A stretch of 37,360 bases of DNA from the NCBI GenBank assembly GCA_036379295.1, contig DASVGY010000099.1:1-37360 (forward strand), given 5' to 3'. This document shows positions 1 through 8,451 of the stretch, piece by piece. The stretch's first letter is position 1; the number at the start of each line of letters is the position of its first letter. This DNA is from Pseudopedobacter sp036379295. Its GTDB lineage: Bacteria; Bacteroidota; Bacteroidia; Sphingobacteriales; Sphingobacteriaceae. The notes below the pieces were generated by a model, which searched no databases, was not told the DNA's origin, and saw only the letters and a program-made list of their open reading frames with translations. The position numbers and the translations under genes were made by a program.

Positions 1-1662
1 GGCGTAAGCCAAACAAAGACCGTTGTTTTAAAATTGGAAGGGTTGCCTAAATCTAAAAAACTGACGAATCAACAGGTCCCAGATTCCGCAAGCGCATATT
101 CAAGTTTGCAGCAACAAATCAGAGCGCTCCAATTCTCGGGATATTTTGATGTAGATGTAAAAAGCACCACGTTAAAAAACGACACGCTTTTCGCGGAGCT
201 AGCAACAGGCAAATTGTACTCGGGCTTAACCTTACAAAATGGCAATGTTTCAAACAATTTACTAAACGATTTAGGTTTAAAATCTGCTTTTCAAAAGAAC
301 GTACCTACTACCTTAGCCAACCTCCAAAGAACTTATTCGGTCATTTTAAATTATTATCAAAACAATGGTTACCCCTTTGCCCAGGTTTGGTTAGATAGCC
401 TTAAAAGCGAAAATCAACAGCTACAAGCTAAAGTTTTTATAAATGAAGGAGAAAATATTACGCTAGATACCCTGAGATTAATTGGTTCTGCAAAGATGAG
501 TCAGGCTTATTTGTCTTCTTATTTAGCGTTACGAAACGATGAAAATTACAACGAAGAGAAAGTCCAAAACATAGAAAAGCGCTTACGTGATTTACCCTTT
601 ATTACTTTGCCAAAGTCTCCAGAGGTCGTTTTTAGTGGAAACGACGCAAAAATTAATATCTTCGCCGATAAGCAAAATGCCAATCAGTTTGACGGGATTA
701 TCGGTTTTTTACCCAATGCACAAACGGGGAAACTTCAGTTGACCGGAGATTTCAAACTCAACCTAAAAAATGCGCTAAAAAATGGCGAAACCTTAGATTT
801 TAATTACCGGGGTTTACCAGCGCAATCTCAGGAATTGAATTTGGCATTCGTTTATCCCTACCTTTTTAAAAGTCAGTTGGGTATCAGCACCAGCTTTCAA
901 CTATTTAAAAGAGACAGCAGTTTTTTAAATCTTAATACCAAGCTTGCTTTTGATTATAATTTTAGCCTCAACAAAAAAATCAGTTTCTTTCTAGAGAATT
1001 TCAGCGGTAATCAGGTTTCTACAAATCAAATATCCACCGTACCCAACAATGCAAATATTAGTTCTATATTTTATGGGATAGCGCTCGCTTACGTCAATCT
1101 TGATAATAAAATTGTTCCGTTAAAAGGTGCCGATTTAAGTTTGCAGCTTTCTGCTGGGCAAAGAAAAATCACACCATCGCAAAACTTTAATCCAACAGAT
1201 TTTTTTGAAAAAACAAAAAGTCAGCAATTTAAATTTCAGGCTGACCTTAAATATTATCTAAAGCTTGGCGCAAAATCTGTTGTTTATTTACACAATAACT
1301 CCGCAGTTATAACCGGTAAAAACCTGTTCGAAAACGAGGCTTTCCGCATTGGAGGTTTTAAAACCTTACGCGGTTTTGATGAGCAATCCATCAGCGTAAA
1401 TAGCTTCAGCATACAAACTACCGAATTCAGGTATTTTGTAGAGAAAAATTCGTACTTAAATGTTTTTTACGACCAGGCGTATATCTATCAAAACCTCGTT
1501 AAGCAAAAGTCTACAGATTTTCCTTTGGGCTTTGGCGCTGGAATTACCTTCCAAACCAAAATTGGTATCACATCTTTAACCTACGCAATTGGTAAACAGA
1601 AAAATATTCCATTAGATTTGCAGAAAGGTAAAATTCACATCGGCATTTTGAGCTACTTTTAG
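1..1662 (+). CDS. Omp85/BamA-TamA family outer-membrane protein, 5' truncated
   Basis: The reading frame is open from the first base of the window, so the true start lies upstream; the first usable codon inside is a TTG at 34. From that TTG there are 542 codons. The N-terminal third looks like POTRA repeats (a segment with NEGENITLDTLRLIG followed by a helix pair near residues 140-200). The C-terminal half is alternating amphipathic strands, as in a 16-strand barrel. It carries FRIGGFKTLRGFDEQS, which matches the conserved (V)RGF motif in the L6 loop of Omp85 proteins, and ends in phenylalanine (ILSYF), the usual outer-membrane insertion signal. The family inserts or exports proteins at the outer membrane; the substrate here is unknown. 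It sits 4 nt ahead of the DUF4271 gene and is probably cotranscribed with it. The family call is firm; whether it is BamA, TamA or another paralog is not decided. Confidence 0.85.
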   Translation, partial: GVSQTKTVVLKLEGLPKSKKLTNQQVPDSASAYSSLQQQIRALQFSGYFDVDVKSTTLKNDTLFAELATGKLYSGLTLQNGNVSNNLLNDLGLKSAFQKNVPTTLANLQRTYSVILNYYQNNGYPFAQVWLDSLKSENQQLQAKVFINEGENITLDTLRLIGSAKMSQAYLSSYLALRNDENYNEEKVQNIEKRLRDLPFITLPKSPEVVFSGNDAKINIFADKQNANQFDGIIGFLPNAQTGKLQLTGDFKLNLKNALKNGETLDFNYRGLPAQSQELNLAFVYPYLFKSQLGISTSFQLFKRDSSFLNLNTKLAFDYNFSLNKKISFFLENFSGNQVSTNQISTVPNNANISSIFYGIALAYVNLDNKIVPLKGADLSLQLSAGQRKITPSQNFNPTDFFEKTKSQQFKFQADLKYYLKLGAKSVVYLHNNSAVITGKNLFENEAFRIGGFKTLRGFDEQSISVNSFSIQTTEFRYFVEKNSYLNVFYDQAYIYQNLVKQKSTDFPLGFGAGITFQTKIGITSLTYAIGKQKNIPLDLQKGKIHIGILSYF

Positions 1663-1666
1663 GTTT

Positions 1667-2638
1667 ATGAAGCAATTTTTTTTGGTCTCGTACGTATTGC
1701 TATTATCTTTCGCCGGTTTCGGATTTCAGCAACAAGATAGTACCCACAACGTTGATACTGCCCAAAAACAAGTTTACAAGGCTTCAATTGTTATAGATTC
1801 TGCCGCTTTAGCTCGTAAAAACTTTGTTAGAGATTCAATTACCTGGTATTTTTTATCTCCAAATCCTAACCGGCCAAATCCGTACGTAGAAAAACTACTA
1901 AAAGATAACGTTACCACAGATCCATATTTGTTAAGCTTACCCAAAAATTTTAAACGGGTAAATAACACTTATGGCGTTGGCGTTTACCTTATAAAATACC
2001 CTGTTTGGTTTTTAGCGGCGGTTTTGGTTTTGTTAACCTTATTTGGCGTAGTACGAGTGGTTTTTACAAAGGAAATTACAAATCTTTTTAAGGCGTTTTT
2101 TGATAACCGCATCCTCAATCAAATTGATAAAGAAGATAATGTGCTAATTACTTGGCAGTTCATCTTTCTTTATTTGATCTTCTCATTTACCGTTGGGCTG
2201 TTTATCTGTTTACTTTTATATAAAACAAACACCTCATCGTCGGTTTTAAATTTCTCTAGTTTTTTGATGATTTCTTTCATCGCATTTATATGTTGTGGGC
2301 TTAAAATTTTGGTGATTAAGTTTATCGGCTATCTTTTTGAGCTACAAAAACTTACTAAAGAATACCTTAATATAATTTACCTAACTTACATAAACTCGCT
2401 GTTTTTACTTTTGCCGGCAACCTTTGTTTTAACTTTTGTTGGCGTTAACCACGGTGAAGTGGTACTTTGGAGTTTTATCATCGTTTTTGTGCTGATCATA
2501 GGTTTCCAATTATTCAGATTAATGGTGCGGATTTTATTAAACCATCGTATATCAAAATTTTATTTATTTCTGTATCTTTGCACCCTTGAAATTTGTCCAA
2601 TATTGCTGTTTGTGAAAACGGTGAATATTAGTTTATAA
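1667..2638 (+). CDS. DUF4271 domain-containing integral membrane protein
   Basis: This 323-residue protein has an N-terminal signal-like hydrophobic stretch, then a soluble stretch of about 90 residues, then about six membrane helices from residue 113 to the end (for example VWFLAAVLVLLTLFGVVRVV and YINSLFLLLPATFVLTFVG). The layout and the position immediately before a hemD-like gene match the DUF4271 family of Bacteroidota, whose function is not known to me. The start ATG lies 4 nt after the stop of the upstream outer-membrane protein, and the stop lies 4 nt before hemD, so the three are likely one transcript. No catalytic motif is visible. Confidence 0.8.
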   Translation: MKQFFLVSYVLLLSFAGFGFQQQDSTHNVDTAQKQVYKASIVIDSAALARKNFVRDSITWYFLSPNPNRPNPYVEKLLKDNVTTDPYLLSLPKNFKRVNNTYGVGVYLIKYPVWFLAAVLVLLTLFGVVRVVFTKEITNLFKAFFDNRILNQIDKEDNVLITWQFIFLYLIFSFTVGLFICLLLYKTNTSSSVLNFSSFLMISFIAFICCGLKILVIKFIGYLFELQKLTKEYLNIIYLTYINSLFLLLPATFVLTFVGVNHGEVVLWSFIIVFVLIIGFQLFRLMVRILLNHRISKFYLFLYLCTLEICPILLFVKTVNISL

Positions 2639-2642
2639 GTTT

Positions 2643-3410
2643 ATGAAATTTAATTTGGAAGACAGAAAAACTAAAGTTAAAAGTGTGTTAGTCACTTTGC
2701 CAGAGCCTGAGGGAGAAAAGTCGCCTTATTACGATTTGGCATCAGCGTTAAATTTAAAAATCGACTTTAGGTCTTTTATACATGTAGAAGGGGTAGCCGG
2801 AAAAGATATTAGAAAAGATAAAATTAATTTAGCTGATTTTAGTGCTGTTATTTTAACCAGCAGAAACGCTGCCGACCATTATTTTAGGGTGTGTGAGGAA
2901 ATGCGGTTTGATGTACCTGCAGATATGAAATACTTTTGTTTATCAGAATCTATTGCCTTATACCTACAAAAGTATATACAATACCGTAAGCGTAAAATAT
3001 TTTTTGGCAAGCAAACCGCAAAAGACCTGGCAGAAGTTTTAAAAAAGCACTCTACCGAAAAGTTTTTGTACCCCTGCTCTGATGTTGCTGCAGAAGCCAC
3101 AGAAACTTTTTTAAAATCACAAGGTATAGATTTTACTCCCGCCGTATTATTTAAAACGGTTGTTTCTGATTTGTCTGATTTGGCAGATGTTTTCTACGAT
3201 ATTATTGTGTTTTTTAGTCCGTCAAGCGTACAGTCTTTATTTACTAACTTTCCAGGCTTTAAACAGAACAATACACGCATAGCAGCGTTTGGTAAAACCA
3301 CCCAACAAGCCATTATTGATGCAGGTTTAATTTTAGATATTCCTGCTCCAACACCAGAAGCACCATCAATGACAATGGCGATAGAACAATACATGAAATC
3401 AATAAAATAG
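2643..3410 (+). CDS. hemD: Uroporphyrinogen-III synthase family protein
   Basis: The 255-residue protein has the two-lobed HemD pattern: an N-terminal segment (SVLVTLPEPEG), a first-lobe signature FSAVILTSRNAADHYF, a central switch, and the second-lobe signature DIIVFFSPSSVQSLF near residues 187-201 followed by RIAAFGKTTQQAI. These Ser/Thr-rich loops bind the tetrapyrrole. HemD closes and inverts ring D of hydroxymethylbilane to make uroporphyrinogen III in the cytoplasm. HemD proteins diverge strongly, and in this lineage the gene sits next to DUF4271 rather than with other hem genes, so the enzymatic assignment comes from fold motifs. It is the last gene of the first operon; a strong terminator follows 23 nt downstream. 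Confidence 0.8.
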   Translation: MKFNLEDRKTKVKSVLVTLPEPEGEKSPYYDLASALNLKIDFRSFIHVEGVAGKDIRKDKINLADFSAVILTSRNAADHYFRVCEEMRFDVPADMKYFCLSESIALYLQKYIQYRKRKIFFGKQTAKDLAEVLKKHSTEKFLYPCSDVAAEATETFLKSQGIDFTPAVLFKTVVSDLSDLADVFYDIIVFFSPSSVQSLFTNFPGFKQNNTRIAAFGKTTQQAIIDAGLILDIPAPTPEAPSMTMAIEQYMKSIK

Positions 3411-3432
3411 GCGTTTTTATCATCAAAGCACC

Positions 3433-3465
3433 AAAGCGACTTTACAAAACAGTCGCTTTTTTTTT
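3433..3465 (+). terminator. Rho-independent terminator after hemD
   Basis: An 8-bp perfect stem (AAAGCGAC at 3433-3440 with GTCGCTTT at 3452-3459) closes an 11-nt loop and runs into nine T residues. It ends the Omp85-DUF4271-hemD transcript and insulates the downstream gld operon. Confidence 0.85.
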
Positions 3466-3532
3466 GAAACTTTCTAAAATTGACTACGTAATAGGAAGAA
3501 ATTAAAAGCTAGTAAATACCCATTGATAGGTA

Positions 3533-3563
3533 TTTGTTAACTGATTTTGAGAATTTAACTTTG
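3533..3563 (+). promoter_or_regulatory. Bacteroidota-type sigma-70 promoter for gldKLMN
   Basis: TTTG at 3533-3536 is followed after exactly 19 nt by TAACTTTG at 3556-3563. This matches the primary-sigma consensus of the phylum (TTTG at -33, TAnnTTTG at -7) with no mismatch. Transcription would begin near 3569, giving an untranslated leader of about 120 nt before gldK. A weaker second match (TTTG at 3613-3616, TATATTAG at 3634-3641, 17-nt spacing) lies nearer to the gene. Motif-based; no transcript data. Confidence 0.6.
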
Positions 3564-3687
3564 AAAGCTGCGTTAGAATTAAGCTTTATTTTGGTTAAAA
3601 AAAAATATTTTATTTGAAAATGTTGAATTTCTGTATATTAGAAACGTTTTTTTACACAAGAAAAACACAATAAAACTTGAAGAGCAC

Positions 3688-5049
3688 ATGAGAAATTTAT
3701 TCATATCTGGATTGATATTGATTAGTATTGCCCTTTTTAGCTGCGGTAAAGGAGATGGAAGAGGGGAGCTAGTTGGTGTTACATCCAAAACTGTTAAGCA
3801 AGAGTTGCCCTATGGTATGGTTTACATACCTGCCGGAACCTTTGTAATGGGACAAGTTGACCAAGATGTTACCATATCCCAATTCCCTCAAAATAAACAA
3901 GTTACAATTTCTGCGTTTTACATGGATGAAACCGAGATTTCAAACAGCGAGTATAAGCAGTTTGTAAATTGGGTAAGAGATTCATTAGCGATAAAGAAAT
4001 TTAAGGTTGTGCCCGAAACAGATAAAAAATACTTTATCACTCAAAAAATTAAAGGCCCAGCTGGTACAAATCCAGAAAAATACATTAATTGGAAAAACGT
4101 AAATTCTAAAAAAGGGCTTTGGTCTGATAAAAAGCTTATTGCAAAGCTGGAAGACGCCATGTATTATAAAGGGAAATCAAAGTTTTTTAATAAAAAAGAA
4201 TTAAACGTTGAACAACTAAAGTACGATTACGCTTGGATCGACTATAAAAAAGCGGCTGATTACCGTGGGTCCAGAAACCCTAATTTAAACAACGGAACAC
4301 CGTCCGTAGAGCGTGAAGAATTTATAATGAAAGAATCCACATATATCTACCCAGATACCTTAGTGTGGATTTCAGATTTTACCTACGCTCAAAACGACCC
4401 GATGGCAAAAGGTTATTTTTCGCATCCGTCGTTTTCTAATTATCCTGTAGTAGGTGTTACCTGGGAGCAAGCAAAAGCCTTTACAGTTTGGCGCTCCAGA
4501 CTGAACGAATCTTACAGAAATTCCAAAAAACTGCCTTCAAGGTTAGACTACGATTTGCCAACAGAGGCCGAGTTTGAATATGCAGCCCGTGGTGGTAGGG
4601 TAGCAACTAGCTATCCGTGGGGCGGCCCTTACATTAGAAATGCAAAAGGATGCTTGTTAGCAAACTTTAAACCTGGTAGAGGTAATTATATTGATGACGG
4701 TGGCGCATTTACCGTTTACGTAAAATCGTACTTCCCTAACGATTACGGTTTGTATAACATGGCCGGAAACGTTGCAGAATGGACAAGCTCAATTTATAAC
4801 GATGCCGCTTCATCCTATGTAAGTACAATCAACCCATCTTTTAACAAAGCAGTTAAAAAAGGCGATCCGGATTACAACAAAAAGCGTGTAGTAAAAGGCG
4901 GTTCATGGAAAGATATTGGTTATTTTCTCCAAAATTCTGCAAAATCTTACGAATACCCAGACTCTGCAAGGTCATCAATCGGTTTTAGATGTGTAACCCC
5001 TTTCTTGGGTAGGGATATTAAAGACAAACCGGGCAGAATGAAACCATAA
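3688..5049 (+). CDS. gldK: Type IX secretion/gliding lipoprotein GldK (PorK)
   Basis: The 453-residue protein begins with a lipoprotein signal peptide (lipobox around LFSC, residues 16-19) and then a formylglycine-generating-enzyme-like (SUMF1) domain. Visible family signatures are YGMVYIPAGTFVMGQ, FYMDETEISNSEYKQF, DLPTEAEFEYAARGG, GLYNMAGNVAEWTSS, VVKGGSW and SIGFRC. The cysteine pair used by true formylglycine enzymes, expected between GGSW and GFRC, is absent, which fits a structural role. In the family, PorK/GldK forms with PorN/GldN the periplasmic ring attached to the outer membrane. A central insertion (about residues 110-215) separates the first motifs from the catalytic-like core. 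It is the first gene of gldKLMN; gldL follows after 53 nt. Confidence 0.95.
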   Translation: MRNLFISGLILISIALFSCGKGDGRGELVGVTSKTVKQELPYGMVYIPAGTFVMGQVDQDVTISQFPQNKQVTISAFYMDETEISNSEYKQFVNWVRDSLAIKKFKVVPETDKKYFITQKIKGPAGTNPEKYINWKNVNSKKGLWSDKKLIAKLEDAMYYKGKSKFFNKKELNVEQLKYDYAWIDYKKAADYRGSRNPNLNNGTPSVEREEFIMKESTYIYPDTLVWISDFTYAQNDPMAKGYFSHPSFSNYPVVGVTWEQAKAFTVWRSRLNESYRNSKKLPSRLDYDLPTEAEFEYAARGGRVATSYPWGGPYIRNAKGCLLANFKPGRGNYIDDGGAFTVYVKSYFPNDYGLYNMAGNVAEWTSSIYNDAASSYVSTINPSFNKAVKKGDPDYNKKRVVKGGSWKDIGYFLQNSAKSYEYPDSARSSIGFRCVTPFLGRDIKDKPGRMKP

Positions 5050-5102
5050 ATATTAGCACAAATCTAAACACAATACAACAATCTAAATCCAAACTCTTAA
5101 AA

Positions 5103-5906
5103 ATGGCAAACAAAAAAAAATCTATTTTCACGTTAGATGCAATTATATCTTGGGGTGCAACCGTTGTTATCATCGGGGCAATGGCTAAAATTTTACACTG
5201 GCCAGGTGGCGAGTTGATTATCGGTATAGGTTTAGCTACCGAAGCCGTTCTTTTCTTTATTATGGGCTTTGTACCTCCACACAAAGATCCAAAATGGGAA
5301 AAAGTATATCCACAACTTTCAGAAGATTTTAACGGCGGTGCCATTGACATGTCTAAACCGGTAAAGTTAAACGAACTTGAAATCAAAGGTTCTGCTGGTG
5401 GCGGTGCCATCCCCGATTTAAAAATCGGCGACGATGCCATTGCAAAAATCAAAGCAGGTTTAGAAAACTTTACCAATAAAGTTGGCGCAATTTCTAACGC
5501 AGCAGACGCTTCTATAGCAACAGAAGACTTTGTGAGCAATGTAAAAACGGCATCTGGCAAAGCAAGTAGTTTGGGCGTTGCTTTTGACCACGCAACCGCT
5601 GGCGTTGCTGCCATAGCTACAGCTTCTGAAGGTGCTAAAGAATACAATAATCAAGTGAATAATTTAGGTAAAAATATTTCGGCGTTGAATGCAATTTATG
5701 AGTTAGAACTTCAGGATTCTAGCGCACATTTAAAATCTATGAATAAGTTTTACGCTAACTTATCGCAAACCATGTCTAATTTTAATGATTCTATGGACGA
5801 TTCAAAGCAGTTTAAGGATGAGGTTGCAAAACTTTCTAAAAACCTTTCTAGCTTAAATGCAGTGTATGGCAACATGCTATCTGCAATGAACCAACCAAGA
5901 GCATAA
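5103..5906 (+). CDS. gldL: Type IX secretion/gliding motor protein GldL (PorL)
   Basis: The 267-residue inner-membrane protein has two N-terminal membrane helices (about residues 13-31 and 38-57) and a long cytoplasmic tail predicted largely helical. Between and within the helices are GAMAKILHWPGGE and a buried glutamate, with Lys29 and Glu47 in the places where the family carries its membrane-embedded charges. GldL pairs with GldM to form the proton-motive-force-driven motor that powers type IX secretion and gliding. The C-terminal half has repeated hydrophobic heptads (KNISALNAIYELE and KNLSSLNAVYGN), as expected for the cytoplasmic coiled portion. The gene lies between gldK (53-nt gap) and gldM (41-nt gap). 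Confidence 0.94.
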   Translation: MANKKKSIFTLDAIISWGATVVIIGAMAKILHWPGGELIIGIGLATEAVLFFIMGFVPPHKDPKWEKVYPQLSEDFNGGAIDMSKPVKLNELEIKGSAGGGAIPDLKIGDDAIAKIKAGLENFTNKVGAISNAADASIATEDFVSNVKTASGKASSLGVAFDHATAGVAAIATASEGAKEYNNQVNNLGKNISALNAIYELELQDSSAHLKSMNKFYANLSQTMSNFNDSMDDSKQFKDEVAKLSKNLSSLNAVYGNMLSAMNQPRA

Positions 5907-5947
5907 TCATTAATATTTAATTTAAATAACGCTTTAAAAATTAAGAT

Positions 5948-7474
5948 ATGGCAGGCGGTAAGGAAACCCCAAGGCAGAAGATGATCGGTATTATGTACTT
6001 GGTGCTAATGGCAATGTTAGCATTAAACGTAAGTAATACCGTGTTAGATGCCTTTAAAACAGTGAGAGACGGTTTAGAAAAAAGTAATGATAACATGAAC
6101 GACCGTTTAAAGTTTATCATGACGCTTTTTAAAAACTACTATGATAATGCGCCTAAAAAGGCAGAAGAAAATTACAACAAAGCACTTGAGGCAAAGAAAG
6201 TTGGCGACGGCATTGTAGCAGAGATAGAGAAGGTAAAGCAAGAGCTAATCACCATGACCGATGGTTTGACGGAAACCGGAGATTTGAAAAAAAGAGATGA
6301 TCTGGGTGTTTCGCACAAAGAACTGGTAGAGAAAAAGAAAGGTGATGCTTTACAGAAGAAAATTGACGAAGCGGCAAAAAAGATGGCGGCGCTGATTAAC
6401 CAAACACCAAAAGGTATAGGTCTTGAGCTAGAGTGGCCAAAAATAAACCCAAGTACAAAAACACCGCAAAGCTGGTCTGATTATAATTTTGGCGAAGGAA
6501 AGCCGTTAACTTCTACAATTACATTGTTGTCAAAGTTTCAGAACGATGCAAAAAATGCGGAAGCTTACGTGATTAATAAATTATATCAAGAAACCACAGG
6601 CGGTGGCGTAGTTGATTCGTACCGGGCAGTCGCGGTGGCCAAAAGCAGCTACATTCTTGCGGGCCAAACTTACGAGGCTGATGTGTTTTTAACAGCGGGC
6701 AGTTCAAGCATACCAATCACAGCAACAGTAAATGGTTCGGCGCTTCCAAACCAAGATGGGGTAGCTAAATACCGTTCTGCAGGTGCGAAAGAGGGTGTTT
6801 ACAAATGGACGGGCACCGTTTCATTTAAAGACCCCACTTCCGGAGAAATAAAATCATTTACAACAGACCCAATAGAATATCAGGTTGCTAAACCATCTGC
6901 GGTTGTATCTCCAGACAAGATGAACGTTTTTTATATGGGCGTGGATAATCCGGTTTCTGTTTCTGCACCTGGAATCTCCAAAGAAAAAATAAAAGTTAAC
7001 GTTTCTGGCGGCTCAATTAGTGGGTCTAATGGAAAATACGTGGTTAGGGTAAGTGGCGGCTCTGAGGCAACTGTAACCGTATCTGCAGAAATGGAGAAAG
7101 GTAAAACGCAAGTTTTAGGAGCAACTAAGTTTAGAATTAAGCGTGTTCCTGACCCGGTGGCAACCTTTGCAGGTAAGGCATCAAGTACGCTAACATTAGC
7201 CAGTATAAAAACATTTAATGGGCCAGAAGCAGAGCTAAAAGATTTTGATTTCGACTTAAAATTTAGAGTGATAAAGTTTACAGCGATAGTTTCAAAATAT
7301 AAGCAAGATGATATTGTATTGGTTTCAAACGATGGAACTTTTACCAGCGAAATGCGCAGAGTTATTGATGGATTATCATCCGGAGATAATATAATTTTCC
7401 AAGGTATAAGTGCCAGGGGCGAAGATAATACCACCAGACAGCTCGATAACATTATTTCAGTAAAGGTAAGATAA
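5948..7474 (+). CDS. gldM: Type IX secretion/gliding motor protein GldM (PorM)
   Basis: This 508-residue protein opens with the GldM signature AGGKETPRQKMIGIMYLVLM leading into a single membrane helix (about residues 12-30), then a helical periplasmic domain (to about residue 200) and several beta-rich domains to the C-terminus, as in PorM. The family forms a dimer that spans the periplasm and couples the GldL stator in the inner membrane to the GldK/GldN ring. The stop TAA is separated from the gldN ATG by one nucleotide (TAATATG), so the two are probably translationally coupled. Confidence 0.95.
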   Translation: MAGGKETPRQKMIGIMYLVLMAMLALNVSNTVLDAFKTVRDGLEKSNDNMNDRLKFIMTLFKNYYDNAPKKAEENYNKALEAKKVGDGIVAEIEKVKQELITMTDGLTETGDLKKRDDLGVSHKELVEKKKGDALQKKIDEAAKKMAALINQTPKGIGLELEWPKINPSTKTPQSWSDYNFGEGKPLTSTITLLSKFQNDAKNAEAYVINKLYQETTGGGVVDSYRAVAVAKSSYILAGQTYEADVFLTAGSSSIPITATVNGSALPNQDGVAKYRSAGAKEGVYKWTGTVSFKDPTSGEIKSFTTDPIEYQVAKPSAVVSPDKMNVFYMGVDNPVSVSAPGISKEKIKVNVSGGSISGSNGKYVVRVSGGSEATVTVSAEMEKGKTQVLGATKFRIKRVPDPVATFAGKASSTLTLASIKTFNGPEAELKDFDFDLKFRVIKFTAIVSKYKQDDIVLVSNDGTFTSEMRRVIDGLSSGDNIIFQGISARGEDNTTRQLDNIISVKVR

Positions 7475-7475
7475 T

Positions 7476-8402
7476 ATGAAAAATTTCATTTTTGGTTTAC
7501 TCTTAATTTCCTACTTTCCGGTTTCGGCGCAGGTGGCTGGTGCAAAAAAACCAGTAGAACCCATCTATTCGATATTCCAAAAGTCGGAAGAGAACAAGAT
7601 TAAAAGAGAGGATAGCCTGGTTAAAGCACCCTTAAATTGTGCCTCGCCACTGCCGCGGGTTAAAAGTGATGACGTGATTTTTGCGAAGAAAATTACCAGA
7701 GACATTTATTTTGTTGACCCGGCAAACCGTTATTTGGTGCCTGCCTATATGGACAGAAACATCATCGATATTTTATTAAAGGGGGTTAGGAATGACTCTA
7801 TTGCAGCTTACCAAGTTTATGATGGTAGTTTAAATAAGTTTGACCAGCCAATAACCAACAATGCGATATCTAACATCGATACCATTATATACAATAAAAT
7901 TGGGCTTTTTGCTCCGAAGATGTATGGCGATACGGCTGTTTTAAAAAACATGGCCTTGCGTTTGGTGGAAGATTGGTATTTTGATACCAATCGGTCGGAA
8001 TTTAAGTCGTTTATCATTTCCATTGGTTTGATGTATTCTGGAAAAAAAGATATTGAAAGTCGACCTCCCGCAGATAGGAGCCTTGCTTCGAAAGGAAGTA
8101 GGCTAACCGCCGTAGGTAGCGATATGGGTTCTTTGTTTTACGTTAATTACCCAACTATTAGAAATTATCTTTGTAAGTTTAGAATATACAGTCAAAACGA
8201 GAAAATAAGGTACAGTTTTGATGATGTTTTCCAACTTCGTTACTTTTCAAGTTTAATCATCAAAGAATCAAACGTTGGCGATGTTGCAATTGGTGAAATG
8301 AAAGCAAACAATGCCGATTTATCAGGAATTGATAAGCTTTTAGAAGCGGATAGAATCAAAAAGTCTTTGGTTCAGTATGAGCAGGATATGTGGGAACACT
8401 AA
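7476..8402 (+). CDS. gldN: Type IX secretion/gliding protein GldN (PorN)
   Basis: The 308-residue protein has a cleavable signal peptide (about residues 1-18, VSA before Q). The mature part matches the PorN/GldN family: RDIYFVDPANRYLVPAY, then VEDWYFDTNRSEF, a central ILxIGLMYSGKKD-like segment, VNYPTIRNYL and FDDVFQLRYFSSLIIKESN. GldN binds GldK to form the periplasmic ring of the secretion machine. It is the last gene of the operon, 1 nt after gldM, and is followed by a bidirectional terminator that also ends the convergent uvrC. Confidence 0.93.
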   Translation: MKNFIFGLLLISYFPVSAQVAGAKKPVEPIYSIFQKSEENKIKREDSLVKAPLNCASPLPRVKSDDVIFAKKITRDIYFVDPANRYLVPAYMDRNIIDILLKGVRNDSIAAYQVYDGSLNKFDQPITNNAISNIDTIIYNKIGLFAPKMYGDTAVLKNMALRLVEDWYFDTNRSEFKSFIISIGLMYSGKKDIESRPPADRSLASKGSRLTAVGSDMGSLFYVNYPTIRNYLCKFRIYSQNEKIRYSFDDVFQLRYFSSLIIKESNVGDVAIGEMKANNADLSGIDKLLEADRIKKSLVQYEQDMWEH

Positions 8403-8419
8403 ACAAACCAAACAAATAA

Positions 8420-8451
8420 AAAAAGCCTTTCTTAATTGGAAAGGCTTTTTT
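8420..8451. terminator. Bidirectional terminator shared by gldN (+) and uvrC (-)
   Basis: GCCTTTC at 8425-8431 pairs with GAAAGGC at 8439-8445. An A-run lies on the left and a T-run on the right, so the hairpin has a U-tract in either transcript. The inner part of the hairpin also encodes the final codons and stop of uvrC (stop at 8434-8432), so the uvrC stop codon lies in the loop. Confidence 0.85.

Noticed and set aside
5018..5647. A 209-codon open frame on the minus strand opposite gldL
   Set aside because: It lies entirely against a firmly identified gene, its composition is Ser/Ala/Pro-rich like a codon-shadow product, and it matches no family.
6931..7452. A 173-codon minus-strand frame opposite gldM
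   Set aside because: Antisense shadow of a well-supported coding region, with no signal or domain.
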